From Oryctolagus cuniculus (lineage: Eukaryota > Chordata > Mammalia > Lagomorpha > Leporidae): DNA of 64,000 nucleotides. The position numbers were made by a program, and so were the translations under genes. Of the stretch, positions 35,547 through 48,569 are shown one piece after another (position 1 is the stretch's first letter; each line of letters begins with the position of its first letter). The notes below the pieces were generated by a model. That model had not been told where the DNA came from. It ran no database searches and saw only the letters and a program-made list of their open reading frames with translations. The stretch spans positions 123,897,898 to 123,961,897 of the forward strand of contig NC_091439.1 of the NCBI RefSeq assembly GCF_964237555.1. Direction: 5' to 3'.

Positions 35547-37075
35547 GTAGGGGCCCGTGTGCCTTGTGTCCTCTGCCCCTGGGAGCCCGCTGGGCTGCCG
35601 GGGCTCCTTGAGCGAGAACGGGCTTTCCTATTGCCTCCGGGACCGGGAAGGTGTCGCCATGCGATTCCTTGTCCCGAAACGCTGGCCTGTGCTCTGGAGC
35701 TGCGGGGACGTCCTCGGGGCTCTGCCCGGGAAGGATGTGCTCCCAGGGGAGAGAGGGGCCGCGGTGCGAGTCAGGCGCTCCGAGACGGGGCCGTGTGTCC
35801 TCCCGGGTGCTCTGGTTGGCTGCACGCTGCCTGGGCCTGTCCGCAGGTTGTCCGTTTCTCTGCGTGGTGGTCTGCTAAGCCGTGCGGGAGGGGCGTAGGC
35901 TTCCCCGCCCCCCACATCTGCTCCCGCCATGACCCCGGGGGTCTGGTGCAGCACGCCCAGCCCGCATGCCTGGCGTTGCCACGGAGGCTGCGAGTGCAGA
36001 AGCCTCATGGGACCCGGCGTGGAGTGCCCCACTGCCCCTGGTGGCCCAGTGTGCGCAGCGGACTTAGGCGCGGGCACGCTGGGCTCCGCGAGGATGGTGC
36101 TCTGTGCCTCTGCCTCTCCTGAGACGTCCTTGCCTTCCTCTTGGCGTTGGCTGGTCTCCGAGCTCCCGGGACAGCGTCCAGGAGGCGTGGCCGCTGCCTG
36201 AGGACAAGTCCTCGATGTGCCCTCTGACGCTGGCACGAGCGTGTTCTGGACCTGTGCCGTGCCCCCAGGCAGCTGGGGAGTTGTCTGCCGTGTAGTCCGG
36301 CGGGCCACCAGGAGAATCTGACCCAGTGTCCTGGATGGGCCAGTTCCCAGTTGTGCGCTCGTGGCCCAGACCAGACCCGGGCTGGTGTGTGGAGCCAGCC
36401 ACGCGGGCCCGTCTGTCCTCCGTGCCCTGAGTGGGCGCAGATGAGAGAGGGCGCGGTTGCTCCGTCCGCTTTTCTCCCCTCTCGCCCCCGTGCGGGGAGC
36501 CGTCCAGCGGGGCCTGGCTGGACTGAGCCCGTGCCGGACACGGTGCTCAGTTGCCGTCCTGGAGGGCCCAGAGGATTGCTCGAGGTGTGCCCACCAGGCC
36601 CCTCCCCTGAGACAGGGGGCTGGCTGGGTGCCGTCAGGCTCTTTCTTGGCTGCCCCTGGAACCCGGAGGTGGCCCTTGCCTGGTTCCTGGATCCTTTCAC
36701 TTCCCCTTCCTCGTCGCCTTGCCGTGTGGAAGGGAAGGGCCGCTCTTAGCCCGCCAGCCCTGGCCAAGGAGGGGAACCCACTTGGAGGGTGGGGTGGCAC
36801 CAAGGCCTTGCGCGGCCCAACGCACAAGGGGGGACTGCGGGCCCTCGCCCTGGCCCCGGTGCCACCAGTTTCCCTTGGTCGGGATTCTTTGTGGCCTAGG
36901 CAGGCAGGCGCCCATGCTGTCTCCGCACTGACCTAGGCACCCACCCACATGAGGCGTCGGGAGGTGTGGGGCCGGGAGAACATTTCTCTGCCTGGTTTCC
37001 TAGGCGGAGGCAGGTGTGTTGTCGGCAAAGACCCTCACTCAGGCCAAGTGTGTGATGTCTCTTCTTCTTCCGCAG

Positions 37076-37171
37076 ACGCCGAGCCCGGCACCCGGGAACC
37101 TGTTCCGGACGTGCCGCTCCCAACCATGACTCCCAGCACCGAGGCTGACCACGACCACGACCACGACCACG
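37076..37171 (+). CDS. Candidate array exon 5, (Asp-His)4
   Basis: 96 nt, phase 1-1. The unit is a near-perfect copy of unit 3. Confidence 0.6.
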
Positions 37172-38700
37172 GTAGGGGCCCGTGTGCCTTGTGTCCTCTG
37201 CCCCTGGGAGCCCGCTGGGCTGCCGGGGCTCCTTGAGCGAGAACGGGCTTTCCTATTGCCTCCGGGACCGGGAAGGTGTCGCCATGCGATTCCTTGTCCC
37301 GAAACGCTGGCCTGTGCTCTGGAGCTGCGGGGACGTCCTCGGGGCTCTGCCCGGGAAGGATGTGCTCCCTGGGGAGAGAGGGGCCGCGGTGCGAGTCAGG
37401 CGCTCCGAGACGGGGCCGTGTGTCCTCCCGGGTGCTCTGGTTGGCTGCACGCTGCCTGGGCCTGTCCGCAGGTTGTCCGTTTCTCTGCGTGGTGGTCTGC
37501 TAAGCCGTGCGGGAGGGGTGTAGGCCTCCCCGCCCCCCACGTCTGCTCCCGCCATGACCCCGGGGGTCTGGTGCAGCACGCCCAGCCCGCATGCCTGGCG
37601 TTGCCACGGAGGCTGCGAGTGCAGAAGCCTCATGGGACCCGGCGTGGAGTGCCCCACTGCCCCTGGTGGCCCAGTGTGCGCAGCGGACTTAGGCGCGGGC
37701 ACGCTGGGCTCCGCGAGGATGGTGCTCTGTGCCTCTGCCTCTCCTGAGACGTCCTTGCCTTCCTCTTGGCGTTGGCTGGTCTCCGAGCTCCCGGGACAGC
37801 GTCCAGGAGGCGTGGCCGCTGCCTGAGGACAAGTCCTCGATGTGCCCTCTGACGCTGGCACGAGCGTGTTCTGGACCCGTGCCGTGCCCCCAGGCAGCTG
37901 GGGAGTTGTCTGCCATGTAGTCCGGCGGGCCACCAGGAGAATCTGACCCAGTGTCCTGGATGGGCCAGTTCCCAGTCGTGCGCTCGTGGCCCAGACCAGA
38001 CCCGGGCTGGTGTGTGGAGCCAGCCACGCGGGCCCGTCTGTCCTCCGTGCCCTGAGTGGGCGCAGATGAGAGAGGGCGCGGTTGCTCCGTCCGCTTTTCT
38101 CCCCTCTCGCCCCCGTGCGGGGAGCCGTCCAGCGGGGCCTGGCTGGACTGAGCCCGTGCCGGACACGGTGCTCAGTTGCCGTCCTGGAGGGCCCAGAGGA
38201 TTGCTCGAGGTGTGCCCACCAGGCCCCTCCCCTGAGACAGGGGGCTGGCTGGGTGCCGTCAGGCTCTTTCTTGGCTGCCCCTGGAACCCGGAGGTGGCCC
38301 TTGCCTGGTTCCTGGATCCTTTCACTTCCCCTTCCTCGTCGCCTTGCCGTGTGGAAGGGAAGGGCCGCTCTTAGCCCGCCAGCCCTGGCCAAGGAGGGGA
38401 ACCCACTTGGAGGGTGGGGTGGCACCAAGGCCTTGCGCGGCCCAACGCACAAGGGGGGACGGCGCGGCCTCGCCCTGGCCCCGGTGCCACCAGTTTCCCT
38501 TGGTCGGGATTCTTTGTGGCCTAGGCAGGCAGGCGCCCATGCTGTCTCCGCACTGACCTAGGCACCCACCCACATGAGGCGTCGGGAGGTGTGGGGCCGG
38601 GAGAACATTTCTCTGCCTGGTTTCCTAGGCGGAGGCAGGTGTGTTGTCGGCAAAGACCCTCACTCAGGCCAAGTGTGTGATGTCTCTTCTTCTTCCGCAG

Positions 38701-38796
38701 ACGCCGAGCCCGGCACCCGGGAACCTGTTCCGGACGTGCCGCTCCCAACCATGACTCCCAGCACCGAGGCTGACCACGACCACGACCACGACCACG
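38701..38796 (+). CDS. Candidate array exon 6, (Asp-His)4
   Basis: 96 nt, phase 1-1. The unit is a near-perfect copy of unit 4. Confidence 0.6.
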
Positions 38797-40325
38797 GTAG
38801 GGGCCCGTGTGCCTTGTGTCCTCTGCCCCTGGGAGCCCGCTGGGCTGCCGGGGCTCCTTGAGCGAGAACGGGCTTTCCTATTGCCTCCGGGACCGGGAAG
38901 GTGTCGCCATGCGATTCCTTGTCCCGAAACGCTGGCCTGTGCTCTGGAGCTGCGGGGACGTCCTCGGGGCTCTGCCCGGGAAGGATGTGCTCCCAGGGGA
39001 GAGAGGGGCCGCGGTGCGAGTCAGGCGCTCCGAGACGGGGCCGTGTGTCCTCCCGGGTGCTCTGGTTGGCTGCACGCTGCCTGGGCCTGTCCGCAGGTTG
39101 TCCGTTTCTCTGCGTGGTGGTCTGCTAAGCCGTGCGGGAGGGGCGTAGGCTTCCCCGCCCCCCACATCTGCTCCCGCCATGACCCCGGGGGTCTGGTGCA
39201 GCACGCCCAGCCCGCATGCCTGGCGTTGCCACGGAGGCTGCGAGTGCAGAAGCCTCATGGGACCCGGCGTGGAGTGCCCCACTGCCCCTGGTGGCCCAGT
39301 GTGCGCAGCGGACTTAGGCGCGGGCACGCTGGGCTCCGCGAGGATGGTGCTCTGTGCCTCTGCCTCTCCTGAGACGTCCTTGCCTTCCTCTTGGCGTTGG
39401 CTGGTCTCCGAGCTCCCGGGACAGCGTCCAGGAGGCGTGGCCGCTGCCTGAGGACAAGTCCTCGATGTGCCCTCTGACGCTGGCACGAGCGTGTTCTGGA
39501 CCTGTGCCGTGCCCCCAGGCAGCTGGGGAGTTGTCTGCCGTGTAGTCCGGCGGGCCACCAGGAGAATCTGACCCAGTGTCCTGGATGGGCCAGTTCCCAG
39601 TCGTGCGCTCGTGGCCCAGACCAGACCCGGGCTGGTGTGTGGAGCCAGCCACGCGGGCCCGTCTGTCCTCCGTGCCCTGAGTGGGCGCAGATGAGAGAGG
39701 GCGCGGTTGCTCCGTCCGCTTTTCTCCCCTCTCGCCCCCGTGCGGGGAGCCGTCCAGCGGGGCCTGGCTGGACTGAGCCCGTGCCGGACACGGTGCTCAG
39801 TTGCCGTCCTGGAGGGCCCAGAGGATTGCTCGAGGTGTGCCCACCAGGCCCCTCCCCTGAGACAGGGGGCTGGCTGGGTGCCGTCAGGCTCTTTCTTGGC
39901 TGCCCCTGGAACCCGGAGGTGGCCCTTGCCTGGTTCCTGGATCCTTTCACTTCCCCTTCCTCGTCGCCTTGCCGTGTGGAAGGGAAGGGCCGCTCTTAGC
40001 CCGCCAGCCCTGGCCAAGGAGGGGAACCCACTTGGAGGGTGGGGTGGCACCAAGGCCTTGCGCGGCCCAACGCACAAGGGGGGACTGCGGGCCCTCGCCC
40101 TGGCCCCGGTGCCACCAGTTTCCCTTGGTCGGGATTCTTTGTGGCCTAGGCAGGCAGGCGCCCATGCTGTCTCCGCACTGACCTAGGCACCCACCCACAT
40201 GAGGCGTCGGGAGGTGTGGGGCCGGGAGAACATTTCTCTGCCTGGTTTCCTAGGCGGAGGCAGGTGTGTTGTCGGCAAAGACCCTCACTCAGGCCAAGTG
40301 TGTGATGTCTCTTCTTCTTCCGCAG

Positions 40326-40421
40326 ACGCCGAGCCCGGCACCCGGGAACCTGTTCCGGACGTGCCGCTCCCAACCATGACTCCCAGCACCGAGGCTGACC
40401 ACGACCACGACCACGACCACG
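40326..40421 (+). CDS. Candidate array exon 7, (Asp-His)4
   Basis: 96 nt, phase 1-1. Its intron has gcgtcgcc, otherwise only in units 19 and 20. Confidence 0.6.
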
Positions 40422-41950
40422 GTAGGGGCCCGTGTGCCTTGTGTCCTCTGCCCCTGGGAGCCCGCTGGGCTGCCGGGGCTCCTTGAGCGAGAACGGGCTT
40501 TCCTATTGCCTCCGGGACCGGGAAGGTGTCGCCATGCGATTCCTTGTCCCGAAACGCTGGCCTGTGCTCTGGAGCTGCGGGGACGTCCTCGGGGCTCTGC
40601 CCGGGAAGGATGTGCTCCCTGGGGAGAGAGGGGCCGCGGTGCGAGTCAGGCGCTCCGAGACGGGGCCGTGTGTCCTCCCGGGTTCTCTGGTTGGCTGCAC
40701 GCTGCCTGGGCCTGTCCGCAGGTTGTCCGTTTCTCTGCGTGGTGGTCTGCTAAGCCGTGCGGGAGGGGCGTAGGCTTCCCCGCCCCCCACGTCTGCTCCC
40801 GCCATGACCCCGGGGGTCTGGTGCAGCACGCCCAGCCCGCATGCCTGGCGTCGCCACGGAGGCTGCGAGTGCAGAAGCCTCATGGGACCCGGCGTGGAGT
40901 GCCCCACTGCCCCTGGTGGCCCAGTGTGCGCAGCGGACTTAGGCGCGGGCACGCTGGGCTCCGCGAGGATGGTGCTCTGTGCCTCTGCCTCTCCTGAGAC
41001 GTCCTTGCCTTCCTCTTGGCGTTGGCTGGTCTCCGAGCTCCCGGGACAGCGTCCAGGAGGCGTGGCCGCTGCCTGAGGACAAGTCCTCGATGTGCCCTCT
41101 GACGCTGGCACGAGCGTGTTCTGGACCCGTGCCGTGCCCCCAGGCAGCTGGGGAGTTGTCTGCCGTGTAGTCCGGCGGGCCACCAGGAGAATCTGACCCA
41201 GTGTCCTGGATGGGCCAGTTCCCAGTCGTGCGCTCGTGGCCCAGACCAGACCCGGGCTGGTGTGTGGAGCCAGCCACGCGGGCCCGTCTGTCCTCCGTGC
41301 CCTGAGTGGGCGCAGATGAGAGAGGGCGCGGTTGCTCCGTCCGCTTTTCTCCCCTCTCGCCCCCGTGCGGGGAGCCGTCCAGCGGGGCCTGGCTGGACTG
41401 AGCCCGTGCCGGACACGGTGCTCAGTTGCCGTCCTGGAGGGCCCAGAGGATTGCTCGAGGTGTGCCCACCAGGCCCCTCCCCTGAGACAGGGGGCTGGCT
41501 GGGTGCCGTCAGGCTCTTTCTTGGCTGCCCCTGGAACCCGGAGGTGGCCCTTGCCTGGTTCCTGGATCCTTTCACTTCCCCTTCCTCGTCGCCTTGCCGT
41601 GTGGAAGGGAAGGGCCGCTCTTAGCCCGCCAGCCCTGGCCAAGGAGGGGAACCCACTTGGAGGGTGGGGTGGCACCAAGGCCTTGCGCGGCCCAACGCAC
41701 AAGGGGGGACTGCGGGCCCTCGCCCTGGCCCCGGTGCCACCAGTTTCCCTTGGTCGGGATTCTTTGTGGCCTAGGCAGGCAGGCGCCCATGCTGTCTCCG
41801 CACTGACCTAGGCACCCACCCACAGGAGGCGTCGGGAGGTGTGGGGCCGGGAGAACATTTCTCTGCCTGGTTTCCTAGGCGGAGGCAGGTGTGTTGTCGG
41901 CAAAGACCCTCACTCAGGCCAAGTGTGTGATGTCTCTTCTTCTTCCGCAG

Positions 41951-42021
41951 ACGCCGAGCCCGGCACCCGGGAACCTGTTCCGGACGTGCCGCTCCCAACC
42001 ATGACTCCCAGCACCGAGGCT

Positions 42022-42052
<31 letters not shown>
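41951..42052 (+). CDS. Candidate array exon 8, (Asp-His)5
   Basis: 102 nt, phase 1-1. This is the first copy with five Asp-His pairs, and the first preceded by cccacagg instead of cccacatg. Confidence 0.6.
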
Positions 42053-43581
42053 GTAGGGGCCCGTGTGCCTTGTGTCCTCTGCCCCTGGGAGCCCGCTGGG
42101 CTGCCGGGGCTCCTTGAGCGAGAACGGGCTTTCCTATTGCCTCCGGGACCGGGAAGGTGTCGCCATGCGATTCCTTGTCCCGAAACGCTGGCCTGTGCTC
42201 TGGAGCTGCGGGGACGTCCTCGGGGCTCTGCCCGGGAAGGATGTGCTCCCTGGGGAGAGAGGGGCCGCGGTGCGAGTCAGGCGCTCCGAGACGGGGCCGT
42301 GTGTCCTCCCGGGTGCTCTGGTTGGCTGCACGCTGCCTGGGCCTGTCCGCAGGTTGTCCGTTTCTCTGCGTGGTGGTCTGCTAAGCCGTGCGGGAGGGGC
42401 GTAGGCTTCCCCGCCCCCCACGTCTGCTCCCGCCATGACCCCGGGGGTCTGGTGCAGCACGCCCAGCCCGCATGCCTGGCGTTGCCACGGAGGCTGCGAG
42501 TGCAGAAGCCTCATGGGACCCGGCGTGGAGTGCCCCACTGCCCCTGGTGGCCCAGTGTGCGCAGCGGACTTAGGCGCGGGCACGCTGGGCTCCGCGAGGA
42601 TGGTGCTCTGTGCCTCTGCCTCTCCTGAGACGTCCTTGCCTTCCTCTTGGCGTTGGCTGGTCTCCGAGCTCCCGGGACAGCGTCCAGGAGGCGTGGCCGC
42701 TGCCTGAGGACAAGTCCTCGATGTGCCCTCTGACGCTGGCACGAGCGTGTTCTGGACCCGTGCCGTGCCCCCAGGCAGCTGGGGAGTTGTCTGCCGTGTA
42801 GTCCGGCGGGCCACCAGGAGAATCTGACCCAGTGTCCTGGATGGGCCAGTTCCCAGTCGTGCGCTCGTGGCCCAGACCAGACCCGGGCTGGTGTGTGGAG
42901 CCAGCCACGCGGGCCCGTCTGTCCTCCGTGCCCTGAGTGGGCGCAGATGAGAGAGGGCGCGGTTGCTCCGTCCGCTTTTCTCCCCTCTCGCCCCCGTGCG
43001 GGGAGCCGTCCAGCGGGGCCTGGCTGGACTGAGCCCGTGCCGGACACGGTGCTCAGTTGCCGTCCTGGAGGGCCCAGAGGATTGCTCGAGGTGTGCCCAC
43101 CAGGCCCCTCCCCTGAGACAGGGGGCTGGCTGGGTGCCGTCAGGCTCTTTCTTGGCTGCCCCTGGAACCCGGAGGTGGCCCTTGCCTGGTTCCTGGATCC
43201 TTTCACTTCCCCTTCCTCGTCGCCTTGCCGTGTGGAAGGGAAGGGCCGCTCTTAGCCCGCCAGCCCTGGCCAAGGAGGGGAACCCACTTGGAGGGTGGGG
43301 TGGCACCAAGGCCTTGCGCGGCCCAACGCACAAGGGGGGACTGCGGGCCCTCGCCCTGGCCCCGGTGCCACCAGTTTCCCTTGGTCGGGATTCTTTGTGG
43401 CCTAGGCAGGCAGGCGCCCATGCTGTCTCCGCACTGACCTAGGCACCCACCCACAGGAGGCGTCGGGAGGTGTGGGGCCGGGAGAACATTTCTCTGCCTG
43501 GTTTCCTAGGCGGAGGCAGGTGTGTTGTCGGCAAAGACCCTCACTCAGGCCAAGTGTGTGATGTCTCTTCTTCTTCCGCAG

Positions 43582-43652
43582 ACGCCGAGCCCGGCACCCG
43601 GGAACCTGTTCCGGACGTGCCGCTCCCAACCATGACTCCCAGCACCGAGGCT

Positions 43653-43683
<31 letters not shown>
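43582..43683 (+). CDS. Candidate array exon 9, (Asp-His)5
   Basis: 102 nt, phase 1-1. A private gttatctg variant follows in the intron near 44418. Confidence 0.6.
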
Positions 43684-45212
43684 GTAGGGGCCCGTGTGCC
43701 TTGTGTCCTCTGCCCCTGGGAGCCCGCTGGGCTGCCGGGGCTCCTTGAGCGAGAACGGGCTTTCCTATTGCCTCCGGGACCGGGAAGGTGTCGCCATGCG
43801 ATTCCTTGTCCCGAAACGCTGGCCTGTGCTCTGGAGCTGCGGGGACGTCCTCGGGGCTCTGCCCGGGAAGGATGTGCTCCCTGGGGAGAGAGGGGCCGCG
43901 GTGCGAGTCAGGCGCTCCGAGACGGGGCCGTGTGTCCTCCCGGGTTCTCTGGTTGGCTGCACGCTGCCTGGGCCTGTCCGCAGGTTGTCCGTTTCTCTGC
44001 GTGGTGGTCTGCTAAGCCGTGCGGGAGGGGCGTAGGCTTCCCCGCCCCCCACGTCTGCTCCCGCCATGACCCCGGGGGTCTGGTGCAGCACGCCCAGCCC
44101 GCATGCCTGGCGTTGCCACGGAGGCTGCGAGTGCAGAAGCCTCATGGGACCCGGCGTGGAGTGCCCCACTGCCCCTGGTGGCCCAGTGTGCGCAGCGGAC
44201 TTAGGCGCGGGCACGCTGGGCTCCGCGAGGATGGTGCTCTGTGCCTCTGCCTCTCCTGAGACGTCCTTGCCTTCCTCTTGGCGTTGGCTGGTCTCCGAGC
44301 TCCCGGGACAGCGTCCAGGAGGCGTGGCCGCTGCCTGAGGACAAGTCCTCGATGTGCCCTCTGACGCTGGCACGAGCGTGTTCTGGACCCGTGCCGTGCC
44401 CCCAGGCAGCTGGGGAGTTATCTGCCGTGTAGTCCGGCGGGCCACCAGGAGAATCTGACCCAGTGTCCTGGATGGGCCAGTTCCCAGTCGTGCGCTCGTG
44501 GCCCAGACCAGACCCGGGCTGGTGTGTGGAGCCAGCCACGCGGGCCCGTCTGTCCTCCGTGCCCTGAGTGGGCGCAGATGAGAGAGGGCGCGGTTGCTCC
44601 GTCCGCTTTTCTCCCCTCTCGCCCCCGTGCGGGGAGCCGTCCAGCGGGGCCTGGCTGGACTGAGCCCGTGCCGGACACGGTGCTCAGTTGCCGTCCTGGA
44701 GGGCCCAGAGGATTGCTCGAGGTGTGCCCACCAGGCCCCTCCCCTGAGACAGGGGGCTGGCTGGGTGCCGTCAGGCTCTTTCTTGGCTGCCCCTGGAACC
44801 CGGAGGTGGCCCTTGCCTGGTTCCTGGATCCTTTCACTTCCCCTTCCTCGTCGCCTTGCCGTGTGGAAGGGAAGGGCCGCTCTTAGCCCGCCAGCCCTGG
44901 CCAAGGAGGGGAACCCACTTGGAGGGTGGGGTGGCACCAAGGCCTTGCGCGGCCCAACGCACAAGGGGGGACTGCGGGCCCTCGCCCTGGCCCCGGTGCC
45001 ACCAGTTTCCCTTGGTCGGGATTCTTTGTGGCCTAGGCAGGCAGGCGCCCATGCTGTCTCCGCACTGACCTAGGCACCCACCCACAGGAGGCGTCGGGAG
45101 GTGTGGGGCCGGGAGAACATTTCTCTGCCTGGTTTCCTAGGCGGAGGCAGGTGTGTTGTCGGCAAAGACCCTCACTCAGGCCAAGTGTGTGATGTCTCTT
45201 CTTCTTCCGCAG

Positions 45213-45283
45213 ACGCCGAGCCCGGCACCCGGGAACCTGTTCCGGACGTGCCGCTCCCAACCATGACTCCCAGCACCGAGGCT

Positions 45284-45314
<31 letters not shown>
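45213..45314 (+). CDS. Candidate array exon 10, (Asp-His)5
   Basis: 102 nt, phase 1-1. A single G is lost in the intron (gccgggctcc near 45370). This changes the read-through frame but not the exon. Confidence 0.6.
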
Positions 45315-46842
45315 GTAGGGGCCCGTGTGCCTTGTGTCCTCTGCCCCTGGGAGCCCGCTGGGCTGCCGGGCTCCTTGAGCGAGAACGGGCTTTCCTATTG
45401 CCTCCGGGACCGGGAAGGTGTCGCCATGCGATTCCTTGTCCCGAAACGCTGGCCTGTGCTCTGGAGCTGCGGGGACGTCCTCGGGGCTCTGCCCGGGAAG
45501 GATGTGCTCCCTGGGGAGAGAGGGGCCGCGGTGCGAGTCAGGCGCTCCGAGACGGGGCCGTGTGTCCTCCCGGGTGCTCTGGTTGGCTGCACGCTGCCTG
45601 GGCCTGTCCGCAGGTTGTCCGTTTCTCTGCGTGGTGGTCTGCTAAGCCGTGCGGGAGGGGCGTAGGCTTCCCCGCCCCCCACGTCTGCTCCCGCCATGAC
45701 CCCGGGGGTCTGGTGCAGCACGCCCAGCCCTCATGCCTGGCGTTGCCACGGAGGCTGCGAGTGCAGAAGCCTCATGGGACCCGGCGTGGAGTGCCCCACT
45801 GCCCCTGGTGGCCCAGTGTGCGCAGCGGACTTAGGCGCGGGCACGCTGGGCTCCGCGAGGATGGTGCTCTGTGCCTCTGCCTCTCCTGAGACGTCCTTGC
45901 CTTCCTCTTGGCGTTGGCTGGTCTCCGAGCTCCCGGGACAGCGTCCAGGAGGCGTGGCCGCTGCCTGAGGACAAGTCCTCGATGTGCCCTCTGACGCTGG
46001 CACGAGCGTGTTCTGGACCCGTGCCGTGCCCCCAGGCAGCTGGGGAGTTGTCTGCCGTGTAGTCCGGCGGGCCACCAGGAGAATCTGACCCAGTGTCCTG
46101 GATGGGCCAGTTCCCAGTCGTGCGCTCGTGGCCCAGACCAGACCCGGGCTGGTGTGTGGAGCCAGCCACGCGGGCCCGTCTGTCCTCCGTGCCCTGAGTG
46201 GGCGCAGATGAGAGAGGGCGCGGTTGCTCCGTCCGCTTTTCTCCCCTCTCGCCCCCGTGCGGGGAGCCGTCCAGCGGGGCCTGGCTGGACTGAGCCCGTG
46301 CCGGACACGGTGCTCAGTTGCCGTCCTGGAGGGCCCAGAGGATTGCTCGAGGTGTGCCCACCAGGCCCCTCCCCTGAGACAGGGGGCTGGCTGGGTGCCG
46401 TCAGGCTCTTTCTTGGCTGCCCCTGGAACCCGGAGGTGGCCCTTGCCTGGTTCCTGGATCCTTTCACTTCCCCTTCCTCGTCGCCTTGCCGTGTGGAAGG
46501 GAAGGGCCGCTCTTAGCCCGCCAGCCCTGGCCAAGGAGGGGAACCCACTTGGAGGGTGGGGTGGCACCAAGGCCTTGCGTGGCCCAACGCACAAGGGGGG
46601 ACGGCGCGGCCTCGCCCTGGCCCCGGTGCCACCAGTTTCCCTTGGTCGGGATTCTTTGTGGCCTAGGCAGGCAGGCGCCCATGCTGTCTCCGCACTGACC
46701 TAGGCACCCACCCACAGGAGGCGTCGGGAGGTGTGGGGCCGGGAGAACATTTCTCTGCCTGGTTTCCTAGGCGGAGGCAGGTGTGTTGTCGGCAAAGACC
46801 CTCACTCAGGCCAAGTGTGTGATGTCTCTTCTTCTTCCGCAG

Positions 46843-46938
46843 ACGCCGAGCCCGGCACCCGGGAACCTGTTCCGGACGTGCCGCTCCCAACCATGACTCC
46901 CAGCACCGAGGCTGACCACGACCACGACCACGACCACG
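46843..46938 (+). CDS. Candidate array exon 11, (Asp-His)4
   Basis: 96 nt, phase 1-1. The following intron has cctgcaaccc, shared with unit 18, and a private agaccgga. Confidence 0.6.
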
Positions 46939-48467
46939 GTAGGGGCCCGTGTGCCTTGTGTCCTCTGCCCCTGGGAGCCCGCTGGGCTGCCGGGGCTCCT
47001 TGAGCGAGAACGGGCTTTCCTATTGCCTCCGGGACCGGGAAGGTGTCGCCATGCGATTCCTTGTCCCGAAACGCTGGCCTGTGCTCTGGAGCTGCGGGGA
47101 CGTCCTCGGGGCTCTGCCCGGGAAGGATGTGCTCCCTGGGGAGAGAGGGGCCGCGGTGCGAGTCAGGCGCTCCGAGACGGGGCCGTGTGTCCTCCCGGGT
47201 GCTCTGGTTGGCTGCACGCTGCCTGGGCCTGTCCGCAGGTTGTCCGTTTCTCTGCGTGGTGGTCTGCTAAGCCGTGCGGGAGGGGCGTAGGCTTCCCCGC
47301 CCCCCACGTCTGCTCCCGCCATGACCCCGGGGGTCTGGTGCAGCACGCCCAGCCCGCATGCCTGGCGTTGCCACGGAGGCTGCGAGTGCAGAAGCCTCAT
47401 GGGACCCGGCGTGGAGTGCCCCACTGCCCCTGGTGGCCCAGTGTGCGCAGCGGACTTAGGCGCGGGCACGCTGGGCTCCGCGAGGATGGTGCTCTGTGCC
47501 TCTGCCTCTCCTGAGACGTCCTTGCCTTCCTCTTGGCGTTGGCTGGTCTCCGAGCTCCCGGGACAGCGTCCAGGAGGCGTGGCCGCTGCCTGAGGACAAG
47601 TCCTCGATGTGCCCTCTGACGCTGGCACGAGCGTGTTCTGGACCCGTGCCGTGCCCCCAGGCAGCTGGGGAGTTGTCTGCCGTGTAGTCCGGCGGGCCAC
47701 CAGGAGAATCTGACCCAGTGTCCTGGATGGGCCAGTTCCCAGTCGTGCGCTCGTGGCCCAGACCGGACCCGGGCTGGTGTGTGGAGCCAGCCACGCGGGC
47801 CCGTCTGTCCTCCGTGCCCTGAGTGGGCGCAGATGAGAGAGGGCGCGGTTGCTCCGTCCGCTTTTCTCCCCTCTCGCCCCCGTGCGGGGAGCCGTCCAGC
47901 GGGGCCTGGCTGGACTGAGCCCGTGCCGGACACGGTGCTCAGTTGCCGTCCTGGAGGGCCCAGAGGATTGCTCGAGGTGTGCCCACCAGGCCCCTCCCCT
48001 GAGACAGGGGGCTGGCTGGGTGCCGTCAGGCTCTTTCTTGGCTGCCCCTGCAACCCGGAGGTGGCCCTTGCCTGGTTCCTGGATCCTTTCACTTCCCCTT
48101 CCTCGTCGCCTTGCCGTGTGGAAGGGAAGGGCCGCTCTTAGCCCGCCAGCCCTGGCCAAGGAGGGGAACCCACTTGGAGGGTGGGGTGGCACCAAGGCCT
48201 TGCGCGGCCCAACGCACAAGGGGGGACTGCGGGCCCTCGCCCTGGCCCCGGTGCCACCAGTTTCCCTTGGTCGGGATTCTTTGTGGCCTAGGCAGGCAGG
48301 CGCCCATGCTGTCTCCGCACTGACCTAGGCACCCACCCACATGAGGCGTCGGGAGGTGTGGGGCCGGGAGAACATTGCTCTGCCTGGTTTCCTAGGCGGA
48401 GGCAGGTGTGTTGTCGGCAAAGACCCTCACTCAGGCCAAGTGTGTGATGTCTCTTCTTCTTCCGCAG

Positions 48468-48569
48468 ACGCCGAGCCCGGCACCCGGGAACCTGTTCCGG
48501 ACGTGCCGCTCCCAACCATGACTCCCAGCACCGAGGCTGACCACGACCACAACCACGACCACGACCACG
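48468..48569 (+). CDS. Candidate array exon 12, Asp-His run with one Asn-His
   Basis: 102 nt, phase 1-1. Five dipeptides, the third being Asn-His (GAC to AAC at 48551). This is the only substitution seen in any of the 21 exons. Confidence 0.6.

Noticed and set aside
45101..45889. A 262-codon frame joining the unit 10 exon to downstream sequence
   Set aside because: It exists only because one G is missing near 45370. It is a frame fusion by read-through into the intron.
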